Below are positions 49,316-58,632 of a stretch of DNA of 64,000 nt, piece by piece. Source of the DNA: Streptomyces sp. SKN60. Lineage in GTDB: Bacteria; Actinomycetota; Actinomycetes; Streptomycetales; Streptomycetaceae. Each line of letters begins with the position of its first letter. Position 1 is the first letter of the stretch. Under the pieces are notes generated by a model that did not search any database, had not been told where the DNA came from, and worked only from the letters and a program-made list of their open reading frames with translations. Made by a program: the position numbers and the translations under genes. The stretch is from positions 1 to 64,000 of the forward strand of contig NZ_JAHTMW010000020.1 in assembly GCF_026236535.1 (NCBI RefSeq), read 5' to 3'.

Positions 49316-51850
49316 ATGTCGGAGGCGGAGCAGTCGCGGGACACGGGGCAGGACCCCCGGCGGGACTCCGCCGCGGGCGCCGCCACCGACGGCGACCGGG
49401 GCGCGGTCCCGGCCGCGCGCAAGGCGGAGCGGGACGAGGCGGCGACGGCGGCGAAGGGCGCGGGCGCGGCCACGTCCGACGGCGCGGCGCGCGAGGCCGC
49501 CGAGCCGGCGGACACGCCCGCCGGGAAGAAGGCCGCCGCATCGGTCGGCCTGACCAAGGCGGGTACGAAGCCCGAGGCCACGGCCGATGTGAAGGCCGAG
49601 GACGCGACGGCGGCGAAGGGCGCGGCGACGACGGCGGATCCGCGGGACGGCGGTGACGGGCCGTCGGACGGGCGGACGGGCACGTCGGTGGACGGTTCCG
49701 CCGACGGGCCGGGCGGAGGCGGTGGGCGCGAGGACGCGCCGAAGGACGCCGTCGCCGACGCCGCGCCGGTCGGTCTGACCAAGCCCCGGTCCGGGGCGAA
49801 GTCCGAGGCCGACTCCGGCGCCAGGACCGGGGCGAAGCCCGAGGCTGATGCCGGTGCGAAGCCCGGCACCGCGCCGGTCGGGCTCGGCAAGGCCACGAGC
49901 GCCGCCCGCAGCGGGTCCACCGACGGGGTCGCTCCCGTGGCCGGGTTCGGCGCCGACGCGACCGGAACCGGAGGTCGGAGCGGGCGCGCTGACGCCGCGT
50001 CCGCCGAGGGGCGGCTGCTCGCCGGGCGGTACCGGCTCGGGGTGGTCCTCGGCCGCGGCGGCATGGGCACGGTGTGGCGGGCGGTCGACGAGACGCTCGG
50101 CCGGACCGTCGCCGTCAAGGAGCTCCGCTTCCCCAACAGCATCGACGACGACGAGAAGCGCCGGCTCATCACCCGCACCCTGCGCGAGGCCAAGGCCATC
50201 GCCCGGATCCGCAACAACGGCGCCGTGACCGTCTACGACGTGGTCGACGAGGACGACCGCCCGTGGATCGTCATGGAGCTCATCGAGGGCAAGTCCCTCG
50301 CCGACGCCGTGCGCGAGGACGGCACGCTCACCCCGCGCCGCGCCGCCGAGGTCGGCCTCGCCATCCTCGACGTGCTGCGCTCCGCGCACCGCGAGGGCAT
50401 CCTGCACCGCGACGTGAAGCCGTCCAACGTGCTCATCGCCGAGGACGGCCGGGTCGTCCTCACCGACTTCGGCATCGCCCAGGTCGAGGGCGACCCCTCG
50501 ATCACCTCCACCGGCATGCTCGTCGGCGCCCCCTCGTACATCTCGCCCGAGCGCGCCCGCGGCCACAAGCCCGGCCCCGCCGCCGACCTCTGGTCGCTCG
50601 GCGGACTCCTGTACGCCTCCGTCGAGGGCAGCCCGCCCTACGACAAGGGCTCCGCCATCGCCACCCTCACCGCGGTGATGACCGAGCCGGTCGACCCGCC
50701 GAAGAACGCCGGGCCGCACCTGGAGAAGGTCATCTACGGCCTGCTCGCCAAGGACCCCGACCAGCGGCTCGACGACACCGGCGCCCGTGCCCTGCTGCGC
50801 GCCGTGCTCGACGCGCCCGAGGCACCGCCGGAGCCCTCGCCCGAGGCGACCCGGATCGTGCCGCTGCCCCCGCTCCCCGAGAACCCGCCGGCCGCCCCCG
50901 AGGCGAAGCCCGCCGACGCGGTCGCCGAGCGGATGCGCGGCGCCCTGAAGTCGGTGCGCAACGCCTCCGCGGCCCGCCCGGAGCCGCAGCGCCCGGCCAC
51001 CGGCCCCGGCACCCCGGGCCGGCCCGCGCCCACCCGGGCCTCGCTCACCGACGTCGTCCCGCGCCGCACCCTGGTGATCATCGCCGCGGTCGTCGTCGCC
51101 GCACTGCTCGGCACGATCCTGTACGTCGCCCTCGGCGGCGGGGACGCCGCCGACCAGGGCAAGGGCGGCACGAACGGCGGCACCACCGCCTCCGCCGGAA
51201 GCGCCTCCGCCGGCACCGACGGGCAGAACAAGGACAAGACCTCCGGCGACCCCAGCCAGCAGGGCAGCGGCGGCCGGCCGGCCGACACGGGCGGCGGCCA
51301 GAGCGGCACCACGCCCTCCGGGCAGCCCGGCGGCGGCGACCAGGACGGCGACCAGGGCGACGACACCGGCGGCGGCACGGGAGCCAAGCTGCCCGCCGGC
51401 TATGTCATGGTCAGCAACGACCGCTTCCACTTCTCCATGGCGATGCCCTCCTCGTTCAGGATGACCGCCATAGCGGGCGAGAACTCGGGCGGGATATTCA
51501 ACGCCTCCAAGGGCTCGTTCCCGCGCGTCCAGGTCGACTTCAACGACAGCCCGAAGGACGACGCGGCCGCCGCCTGGCGCGCCGCCATGGCCGGCGTCGC
51601 CGCCAGCAGCAACGGGTACAAGCACATCGGCATAGGGCCGGTCTCCTACAAGGGCTATCCGACCGTCGCGGACTGGGAGTTCGAGCGCACCCAGGCCGGG
51701 CAGCGGATCCACGTCCTCAACCGCGGCTTCAAGGTCGACGCCGACCACGGCTACTCGATCATGATCAGCTGCCAGGCCGACGCCTGGAACGAGGCGGAGT
51801 GCAAGACCCTGCGGGAGACCGCGTTCGCCACGTTCAGCCCCAAGGACTGA
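49316..51850 (+). CDS. Transmembrane Ser/Thr protein kinase 1
   Basis: An 844-residue PknB-type kinase. Residues 1-235 are a disordered Ala/Gly/Asp/Lys-rich region with three VGLTK/VGLGK repeats. The kinase domain (about 238-500) is intact: LGRGGMGTVW, VAVKEL, HRDVKPSN and TDFGIAQVEG. A Pro-rich juxtamembrane region, one membrane helix (about 587-607, LVIIAAVVVAALLGTILYVAL in pieces), a Gly/Gln linker and a C-terminal extracellular domain of about 150 residues follow. First of three tandem kinases sharing this outer domain. ATG at 49316 has GAGGGG upstream. Confidence 0.92.
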   Translation: MSEAEQSRDTGQDPRRDSAAGAATDGDRGAVPAARKAERDEAATAAKGAGAATSDGAAREAAEPADTPAGKKAAASVGLTKAGTKPEATADVKAEDATAAKGAATTADPRDGGDGPSDGRTGTSVDGSADGPGGGGGREDAPKDAVADAAPVGLTKPRSGAKSEADSGARTGAKPEADAGAKPGTAPVGLGKATSAARSGSTDGVAPVAGFGADATGTGGRSGRADAASAEGRLLAGRYRLGVVLGRGGMGTVWRAVDETLGRTVAVKELRFPNSIDDDEKRRLITRTLREAKAIARIRNNGAVTVYDVVDEDDRPWIVMELIEGKSLADAVREDGTLTPRRAAEVGLAILDVLRSAHREGILHRDVKPSNVLIAEDGRVVLTDFGIAQVEGDPSITSTGMLVGAPSYISPERARGHKPGPAADLWSLGGLLYASVEGSPPYDKGSAIATLTAVMTEPVDPPKNAGPHLEKVIYGLLAKDPDQRLDDTGARALLRAVLDAPEAPPEPSPEATRIVPLPPLPENPPAAPEAKPADAVAERMRGALKSVRNASAARPEPQRPATGPGTPGRPAPTRASLTDVVPRRTLVIIAAVVVAALLGTILYVALGGGDAADQGKGGTNGGTTASAGSASAGTDGQNKDKTSGDPSQQGSGGRPADTGGGQSGTTPSGQPGGGDQDGDQGDDTGGGTGAKLPAGYVMVSNDRFHFSMAMPSSFRMTAIAGENSGGIFNASKGSFPRVQVDFNDSPKDDAAAAWRAAMAGVAASSNGYKHIGIGPVSYKGYPTVADWEFERTQAGQRIHVLNRGFKVDADHGYSIMISCQADAWNEAECKTLRETAFATFSPKD

Positions 51851-51930
51851 ACGGCGCACGTATCGTGAGAGGCCCCGCCCGACACCGTGAGGGCGGGGCA
51901 CGGGGGACAGCAGGCGCGTGGGGAGGCGTC

Positions 51931-54822
51931 GTGGACGACTACGCCGGAAGGGTGCTCGCGGACCGCTACCGCCTGCCCCTGCCACCGCCGGACGCGTACG
52001 AGACCGAATCCGCGGAGACCCGCGCCTTCGACACCTACAGCGGCCAGGAAGTGCGCATCCGTCAGGTGCCGCTGCCCGAGATCGTCGACGCCGAACTCCT
52101 CGACGACCGGCCCTACGCCGAGCCGGGCCGGGCCACCCGGCGCCCCGCCGACCCGACCGTCCGGCGCGCCGTCGAGGCGGCCCAGGCCGCCGCCCGGATC
52201 CCCGACCACCCGCGCCTCGACCAGGTCTTCGACGTCTTCGCCGAGGCCGGTTCGCTGTGGATAGTGAGCGAGTTCGTCGCCGCCGTCCCGCTCTCCGAAC
52301 TCCTCGCCGAGGGCCCGCTCAGCCCCTACCGCGCCGCCGAGATGGGCGCCGACCTGCTCACCGCCCTGCGCGCCCTGCACGCCCACGGCTGGACCCACCG
52401 CAACGTCACCGCCCGCACCGTCCTCGTCTGCGACGACGGCCGGGTCGTCCTCACCGGCCTCGCCGCCGGCGCCGCCGAGGAGGCCCTCTGCGGCTACGCC
52501 CCGGTGCCGGACGAGGAGGAGCCGGACGACTTCCCGGTGTACCCGGAGACGCCGGAGCCGTACGCGTACGAGGCCGAGGCCGAGGCCCACGAGGCCGGTC
52601 CGGAGTCGTACGAGACCGAGGCCTACGACCCGTACGAGACCGAGGCGTACGAGGAGTTCGGCGGCGCCACCGTGCTGCCCCCGGCCCGGGAGCCCGAGGA
52701 GGGTGACCCGGACGAGGCCTATCCCGACGAGGCCTATCTGGCCGGGACGGCGCCCGACGAGGCCTATCTCGACGAGCCCGGCCGCGCCCCGGACGCCTAC
52801 GAGGGCGACGACCAGGACCCCGACGAGGACCCCGAGGCGCCCGGCGCCACCGGATACGGCCCGCACGGCGGCACCCCGTACGGCCCCGGGCGCGCCGTCC
52901 GGCCCGAGCTGCCCCCGGCGTCGGTCGTGCCGGCGCCCGCCGTGCCGCCCGCCGGTGATCTGCGCCAGGCGCGCGCCGGGGCCATCGCCGCGTACCGCGC
53001 GGGCGCCCGCGCCGCCGCCCGGATCGGCGAGACCGGCGCCCTCCCGGCCCAGCGCCCCGCCGAGCCCGAGCAGCCCGAGCAGTCGGAGCAGTCCACCGAA
53101 CCCGCGGGGCCGCCCGCGGGGCCGCCCGCCCCGCCCGAGCCCCAGTGGTGGACCCGGGTCGGCGAGGACGACGACGATGACGGGGACGACGACGAGACGG
53201 GCGGCACGTACGGGCGCACGCCGCCGCCCCGCGCGTACCTGAAGGGGAACTGGACCGACGGCCCGCACGCCTCCCGCGACGGCGGGCGTTCCCTCCCGGC
53301 CGGCGGCGGCTCCGCGCTGCCCGCGCTCCCCGCCGGGTACCGGGCGGCCACGCCCGAGCCGGCCGCCGTGCCCGCCGGGCCGTCGGAGCCCGGCGCCGGC
53401 CGTGTCGCCGACGCGTACCGCGGCCCGGCCACCCGGCTCGCCGCCGAGCGGGCCCGGCAGACCAGGATGGCCGTGGTCGGCGCCGTCACCGAGCGGTGGG
53501 CGCCCGAGCAGGCGGGCCCGGTCCACGAGCACTGGCGGCTCGCCCCGCCCATCGGCCCCGCCACCGACCTGTGGGCGCTCGGCGCGCTGCTCTACCGGGC
53601 CGTGCAGGGCCACGCCCCGTACCCCGAGGACAGCGCCGCCGAGCTGGTCCAGCTGGTCTGCGCCGAGCCGCCCGCCTTCGCCGAGGAGTGCGGCCCGCTG
53701 CGGCCGGTCGTGGAGTCGCTGCTGCGCCAGGACCCCACCGAGCGCCCCGACGTCGAGGAACTGAGCGGCTGGCTGCGCTCCCTGGTCCGTTCCGCGCCCG
53801 AGCCCGAGGCCGGCCTCGGCGTCGTCCCGCTGCCCTCGCCCGACGCCACCCGGCTGCCCATCATCCGCCGCCGCGGCGAACTGGTGCGCCGCAGGCGCGG
53901 GGGAGCGGGCGGCGGCCGGCACCGCCACCGCCAGGCCAAGGGACGCACCGGGCGCGACATGCCGTACTCGGCGCACCCCGCCCACCAGGCGACGGCGCAC
54001 GCTTCGACGGCGTACGCCGCGTACCCCGACGAGGCGGCGCACGAGGAGATACCGCAGCGCGCCTCCCGAGCTCCCCGCGACCCCGGGCGCCCCTCGGGCT
54101 CCCCGCGCTCCCTCGGTCGGACGCTGCTGCTCCTGATCCTGCTGCTGCTCGCCGGAGCCGTCGCGTACGCCGTGTGGTTCCTGCCCAAGTCGGGCGAGCA
54201 GACGGACGGTTCCGGCGCGCCCCCGGCCAAGTCCGGCACCCCGGCCGGCCCCTCGGCGCCGCCCGCCGACGGCGGCGACCGCCCGACGGCCGGCACCACG
54301 ACCGCGCCCACCCCGACGAAACCGGCCACCGCCACCCCGCCGGCCGTCGACCCCTCCGCGCCCTCCCTGCGCGCCGGTTACGAGCTGCGCAAGGACCCCG
54401 AGGGCTTCCAGATCGGCGTGGTGCGCGGCTGGCGCCGCAGCCCGATCAACGACGCCGGACAAGTGCGCTTCACCGGCGGGGACTTCACCCTAATCGTGGT
54501 GCCCGGCCGGGACACCGTGGCGGCCAACGGCGCGGACCCGCTGGCGTACCAGCGGACCAAGGAGCGCGAGCTCCAGCCCTGGCGGGACTCGTCCTGGTCC
54601 GGCGCCTCCGGTCTGCGCCGGATCGACATCGGCACCCAGGCCATGGCGGTCGGTCAGTTCACCTGGCAGGACAGCACCGGGCGCGAGGTGTTCGTGCGCA
54701 ACCTCGCCCTGATCCAGGGCGGGAGCTATCACATCGTGCAGGTCATCGGCCCGGAGAACGAGCGGGACAAGGTGTCCGAAATCTACGACCAGGCGGTGAA
54801 GGCCTACCGCGCCACCCGCTGA
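51931..54822 (+). CDS. Transmembrane pseudokinase with large acidic insert
   Basis: A 963-residue relative of the flanking kinases that has lost the catalytic residues. The opening RVLADRYRLP lacks a Gly-rich loop, no VAVK lysine is present, the catalytic loop reads THRNVTARTVLV (Asp of HRD gone), and the DFG site reads LTGLAAG. Between about 175 and 500 is a low-complexity insert rich in Glu, Asp, Tyr and Pro (DPYETEAYEEFGG, PDEAYLDEPG). LWALGALLYRAVQGHAPYPED (about 547) restores subdomain IX. A membrane helix (about 731-750) and the same type of outer domain complete it. Confidence 0.88.
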   Translation: MDDYAGRVLADRYRLPLPPPDAYETESAETRAFDTYSGQEVRIRQVPLPEIVDAELLDDRPYAEPGRATRRPADPTVRRAVEAAQAAARIPDHPRLDQVFDVFAEAGSLWIVSEFVAAVPLSELLAEGPLSPYRAAEMGADLLTALRALHAHGWTHRNVTARTVLVCDDGRVVLTGLAAGAAEEALCGYAPVPDEEEPDDFPVYPETPEPYAYEAEAEAHEAGPESYETEAYDPYETEAYEEFGGATVLPPAREPEEGDPDEAYPDEAYLAGTAPDEAYLDEPGRAPDAYEGDDQDPDEDPEAPGATGYGPHGGTPYGPGRAVRPELPPASVVPAPAVPPAGDLRQARAGAIAAYRAGARAAARIGETGALPAQRPAEPEQPEQSEQSTEPAGPPAGPPAPPEPQWWTRVGEDDDDDGDDDETGGTYGRTPPPRAYLKGNWTDGPHASRDGGRSLPAGGGSALPALPAGYRAATPEPAAVPAGPSEPGAGRVADAYRGPATRLAAERARQTRMAVVGAVTERWAPEQAGPVHEHWRLAPPIGPATDLWALGALLYRAVQGHAPYPEDSAAELVQLVCAEPPAFAEECGPLRPVVESLLRQDPTERPDVEELSGWLRSLVRSAPEPEAGLGVVPLPSPDATRLPIIRRRGELVRRRRGGAGGGRHRHRQAKGRTGRDMPYSAHPAHQATAHASTAYAAYPDEAAHEEIPQRASRAPRDPGRPSGSPRSLGRTLLLLILLLLAGAVAYAVWFLPKSGEQTDGSGAPPAKSGTPAGPSAPPADGGDRPTAGTTTAPTPTKPATATPPAVDPSAPSLRAGYELRKDPEGFQIGVVRGWRRSPINDAGQVRFTGGDFTLIVVPGRDTVAANGADPLAYQRTKERELQPWRDSSWSGASGLRRIDIGTQAMAVGQFTWQDSTGREVFVRNLALIQGGSYHIVQVIGPENERDKVSEIYDQAVKAYRATR

Positions 54823-54984
54823 CCCCACCCGCTGATCCCATCCGACCGCAACCCGCTGACGGGCGCTCACACAGGGTGGCTTGAAACCGCCTATGGTTAC
54901 AGGTTGTTCCCAAAGCCCGCCCCGAGGTTCCGCACGCCGTCCTCCCCTCCGTAATCTGTCTCCGAAGCGAATAAGCGGGGGCAC

Positions 54985-56742
54985 GTGGAACACTCTGAGA
55001 GCGCCGGCACCGGGCTGTTGCTGGCCGGGCGCTACCGGCTGGCCGAGTCCATCGGACGCGGCGGCATGGGCAAGGTCTGGCGCGCCCACGACGAGGTGCT
55101 GCACCGGGTCGTGGCCGTCAAGGAGTTGACGGCGGGCCGGTTCGTGGCCGAGGCCGATCGACTGGTTCTGCACGCCCGGACCCAGAAGGAGGCCCGGGCG
55201 GCCGCCCGGATCACCCACCCGGGCGTCGTCACCGTGCACGACGTCCTGGAGCACGACGACCGCCCGTGGATCGTCATGCAGTACGTGGACGGGCCCTCGC
55301 TCGCGGACGCGACCAAGGAGGCCGGGCCGATCGTCCCGCGCGAGGCGGCCAGGATCGGTCTGCACGTCCTCGGCGCGCTGCGCGCCGCGCACGCCGCCGG
55401 GGTGCTGCACCGCGACGTGAAGCCGGGCAACGTGCTGCTTGCGCGCGACGGCCGGGTGCTCATCACCGACTTCGGGATCGCCGCCATCGAGGGCGACTCC
55501 TCGATCACCCGCACCGGCGAACTCGTCGGCTCCATCGACTATCTGGCGCCCGAGCGGGTGCGCGGCGGCGATCCCGGCCCGGCCTCCGACCTGTGGTCGC
55601 TCGGCGCCACGCTGTACGCGGCGGTGGAGGGCAACTCGCCGTTCCGCCGCAGCTCGCCGATCAGCACCATGCAGGCCGTGGTGACGGAGGAGGCGCCGTA
55701 CCCGGAGCGGGCCGGCGCGCTCGCGCCCGTGATCGTGGCGCTGCTGCGCAAGGACCCCGACCAGCGCCCGCAGGCCGACGAGGCCGAGCGGATGCTGCTC
55801 GACGCCATGGAGGGGCGCGCGCCGCAGTCCGCGCAGGCGTACGTGCCGACGCAGCGGATCGAGGCCGAGGAGCTGGCCGCCGCCGCGCCCGGGACGACGA
55901 CCCCGCTGCCCGTACCGTACGAGGAGCAGCTCGGCGGCCCCGGCCAGGCCCCCGGCTCCGCCCACGCCCCCGAGCCCGTTCAGCCCCGTCAGCCGGTTCA
56001 GCCCGTTTCGCACCCTGTTCACGCCCCGGCCGCCGCGCCGCCCGGCGCGACCGTCCCCGGCGGTCTGCCGCCCGGCGCCGGCCGGTCCTCCGGTGGGGGC
56101 CGCGGGCGCTGGCGCCCCGCCCTGCTCGCCGCCGTCCTCGCGGGTCTGCTCGCGGGCGGCGCGGTCTTCGTCGCGATGACGCAGTTCGGCGACAAGGGCG
56201 ACCCGACCGGGCAGCACGGCACGAAGGACCCGTCCCAGGGCTCCTCGAAGGATCCCGCCGCCGATCCGGCCAAGGGCGACGTTCCGGCCGGCTGGCACCG
56301 GGTCCAGGACCCGAAGGGCTTCAGCCTGGTCGTCCCCGACGGCTGGAAGCGGCAGAAGGACGGCGACCAGATCGACTACACCCCGGACAACGGCAAGCAC
56401 CGCATCCGGATCAGCATCGACCCCTCGCCCGACTTCGAGAACCCCTACATGCACGTCCTCGACCTGGAGAAGACGCTCAAGAAGCGGCTCGACTACCAGC
56501 GGATCCTGCTGAACCAGAACACCTACCGGGACCAGGTCAAGTCCGCGCGGTGGGAGTTCAGCTGGACCGAGAAGCAGGAGTTCCCGGGCCCCCGGCACGC
56601 GATCGACCAGATCTACTACGCGGACGACGGCACCGAGTACGCCCTGTACATGGCCTCGCCGGAGGAGAGCTGGGAGACCACCCGGGAGCAGTTCGACGTG
56701 GTGACGCAGCACTGGCAGGCCCCGGGCGGCCAGTCGGACTGA
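54985..56742 (+). CDS. Transmembrane Ser/Thr protein kinase 3
   Basis: A 585-residue kinase with an intact catalytic domain at about 14-275: IGRGGMGKVW, VAVKEL (Lys about 43), HRDVKPGN (Asp about 144), TDFGIAAIEG. A Pro-rich linker with QPRQPVQPV repeats leads to one membrane helix (about 379-399) and a C-terminal extracellular domain of about 170 residues beginning WHRVQDPKGFSLVVPDGW, which matches the outer domains of the two upstream proteins. GTG at 54985 has a GCGGGGGC leader. The likely ligand or target is unknown. Confidence 0.92.
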   Translation: MEHSESAGTGLLLAGRYRLAESIGRGGMGKVWRAHDEVLHRVVAVKELTAGRFVAEADRLVLHARTQKEARAAARITHPGVVTVHDVLEHDDRPWIVMQYVDGPSLADATKEAGPIVPREAARIGLHVLGALRAAHAAGVLHRDVKPGNVLLARDGRVLITDFGIAAIEGDSSITRTGELVGSIDYLAPERVRGGDPGPASDLWSLGATLYAAVEGNSPFRRSSPISTMQAVVTEEAPYPERAGALAPVIVALLRKDPDQRPQADEAERMLLDAMEGRAPQSAQAYVPTQRIEAEELAAAAPGTTTPLPVPYEEQLGGPGQAPGSAHAPEPVQPRQPVQPVSHPVHAPAAAPPGATVPGGLPPGAGRSSGGGRGRWRPALLAAVLAGLLAGGAVFVAMTQFGDKGDPTGQHGTKDPSQGSSKDPAADPAKGDVPAGWHRVQDPKGFSLVVPDGWKRQKDGDQIDYTPDNGKHRIRISIDPSPDFENPYMHVLDLEKTLKKRLDYQRILLNQNTYRDQVKSARWEFSWTEKQEFPGPRHAIDQIYYADDGTEYALYMASPEESWETTREQFDVVTQHWQAPGGQSD

Positions 56743-56923
56743 GCGGCCCCACCTGAGCGGCCCGGCCCGAGCGGCCCGACCGAACGGACCGGCCGGAGGC
56801 GAATCGCACGCCCGACCGGGCACAAGCCCCTGATCAGGGCTTATGTGCCAGCGAACACTGGCACGATGTGCGCACCCGGTGAAAACGCGTTACCGACGGG
56901 TACCCAAAGCCGGGAATGCCGCC

Positions 56924-56936
56924 TACTCTCGCCCTC
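56924..56936 (+). promoter_or_regulatory. -10 element in front of the succinate-semialdehyde dehydrogenase gene
   Basis: TACTCT (56924-56929) is 7 bases before ATG 56937; no Shine-Dalgarno is present. Confidence 0.5.
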
Positions 56937-58592
56937 ATGACGGACTCGCAGGCACCCTCCACCACGGTCACGGCAACGGCCACCGCCACCCCGGCCCCGG
57001 CGACCCCCGGCACCAACCCCGTCGCCGCCGCCCCCGCCGGTGCGCGCACCGCCGCCGGCGTGGTCACGCCCGAGCTGGTCGCCCGGCTCACCCGCGGGGT
57101 CGCCGGCTCCGGCCGTACCGCCAACCACACCCCCTTCACCGGGGAGAAGCTGGCGGACCTGCCCGAGGCCACCCCCGAGGACGTCGCCGAGGCCTACCGC
57201 CGCGCCCGCGCCGCCCAGGCCGCCTGGGCCGCGACCCCCGTCAAGACCCGCGCCGCCGTGCTGCTGCGCTTCCACGACCTGGTCCTCCGGCGCCAGGCCG
57301 AGGTCCTCGACCTCATCCAGCTGGAGACCGGCAAGGCCCGGCTGCACGCCCACGAGGAGGTGCAGGCCGTCGCCGTCGCCGCGCGCCACTACGGCCGCAA
57401 GGCCCCCTCGTACCTGCGTCCCAAGCACCACACCGGCGTCGTCCCGACCCTCACCAAGGTCACCGAGCTGCGCCAGCCGCGCGGGGTCGTCGGCCAGATC
57501 GCGCCCTGGAACTACCCCCTTGAGCTGTCGGTCGGCGACGCCCTGCCCGCCTTCGTCTCCGGCAACGCCGTCGTCATGAAGCCGGACACCGAGACCGCGC
57601 TCACCGCCCTGTGGGCCCGCGACCTGCTGATCGAGGCCGGTCTGCCCGCCGAGGTCTTCCAGGTCGTGCTCGGCGAGGGCCCGGTCGTCGGCCCCGAGGT
57701 CGTCAAGCACGCCGACTACGTCTCCTTCACCGGCTCCACCCGCACCGGCCGCGAGGTTGCCCAGGGCGCCGCCGCCCGTCTGGTCGGCGTCAGCCTGGAG
57801 CTCGGCGGCAAGAACGCCATGCTGGTCCTCAAGGACGCCGACGTCGAGAAGGCCGCCGCCGGCGCCGTCCGCGCCTGCTTCTCCTCCGCCGGCCAGCTGT
57901 GCATCTCCATCGAGCGGCTGTACGTCCACGAGTCGATCGCCGACGACTTCGTCGCCCGGTTCGCCGCCCGCACCAAGGCCATGCGGCTCGGCAACTCCCT
58001 CGCGTACGGCGCCGAGATGGGCTCCCTGGTCGGCGAGCGCCAGCTGGAGACCGTCACCCGGCACGTCGAGGAGGCCGTCGCCAAGGGCGCCACGCTGGTC
58101 GCCGGCGGCGTCGCCCGGCCCGACATCGGCCCGTACTTCTTCGAGCCGACCATCCTCGACGGCGTCGACGCCCCGATGGCCGTCTGCACCGAGGAGACCT
58201 TCGGCCCGGTCGTCTCGATCTACCGCTTCCGGGACGAGGACGAGGTCGTCGCGCTCGCCAACGCCACCCCGTACGGCCTGAACTCCTCCGTCTGGACCAC
58301 CGACTCCCGCCGCGGCCACGCGGTGGCCGCCCGGCTGCGCACCGGCACCGTCAACATCAACGAGGGGTACGCGCCCGCGTACGGCAGCGTGCAGTCCCCG
58401 ATGGGCGGCATGAAGGACTCCGGCCTCGGCCGGCGCCACGGCTCCGAGGGCATCCTCAAGTACACCGAGGCCCAGACCGTGGCCCAGCAGCGGCTGCTTC
58501 CGCTCGCGCCCTCCTTCGGGATGGACGACGAGAAGTACGCCGCCTTCATGAGCACCTCCCTGAAGGTCATGAAGGCCCTGCGCCTCCGCTGA
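56937..58592 (+). CDS. gabD2: Succinate-semialdehyde dehydrogenase
   Basis: NAD(P)-dependent aldehyde dehydrogenase predicted to oxidise succinate semialdehyde to succinate. The 551-residue protein has a Thr/Ala/Pro-rich N-terminal extension (about 45 residues), the cofactor region IAPWNYPLELSVGDALPAF (in parts), the catalytic Glu in LELGGKNAM and the catalytic Cys in SSAGQLCISIER, the form found in actinobacterial GabD2-type enzymes. The GMC oxidoreductase gene follows after 40 bases, so the two may be co-transcribed. The substrate is taken from subfamily resemblance. Confidence 0.88.
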   Translation: MTDSQAPSTTVTATATATPAPATPGTNPVAAAPAGARTAAGVVTPELVARLTRGVAGSGRTANHTPFTGEKLADLPEATPEDVAEAYRRARAAQAAWAATPVKTRAAVLLRFHDLVLRRQAEVLDLIQLETGKARLHAHEEVQAVAVAARHYGRKAPSYLRPKHHTGVVPTLTKVTELRQPRGVVGQIAPWNYPLELSVGDALPAFVSGNAVVMKPDTETALTALWARDLLIEAGLPAEVFQVVLGEGPVVGPEVVKHADYVSFTGSTRTGREVAQGAAARLVGVSLELGGKNAMLVLKDADVEKAAAGAVRACFSSAGQLCISIERLYVHESIADDFVARFAARTKAMRLGNSLAYGAEMGSLVGERQLETVTRHVEEAVAKGATLVAGGVARPDIGPYFFEPTILDGVDAPMAVCTEETFGPVVSIYRFRDEDEVVALANATPYGLNSSVWTTDSRRGHAVAARLRTGTVNINEGYAPAYGSVQSPMGGMKDSGLGRRHGSEGILKYTEAQTVAQQRLLPLAPSFGMDDEKYAAFMSTSLKVMKALRLR

Positions 58593-58632
58593 CGCCCTTC
58601 CCCGATCACCCCTTTCTCGTACGAGGAGAGCC

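Noticed and set aside
49316..50030. N-terminal low-complexity region of kinase 1 as a separate gene
   Set aside because: It is in one continuous frame with the kinase domain and has no stop or internal start signal favouring separation.
50074..54822. A 1582-codon plus-strand frame across two kinase genes
   Set aside because: Its first 600 codons are an out-of-frame shadow of kinase 1; the genuine gene starts at the GTG at 51931.
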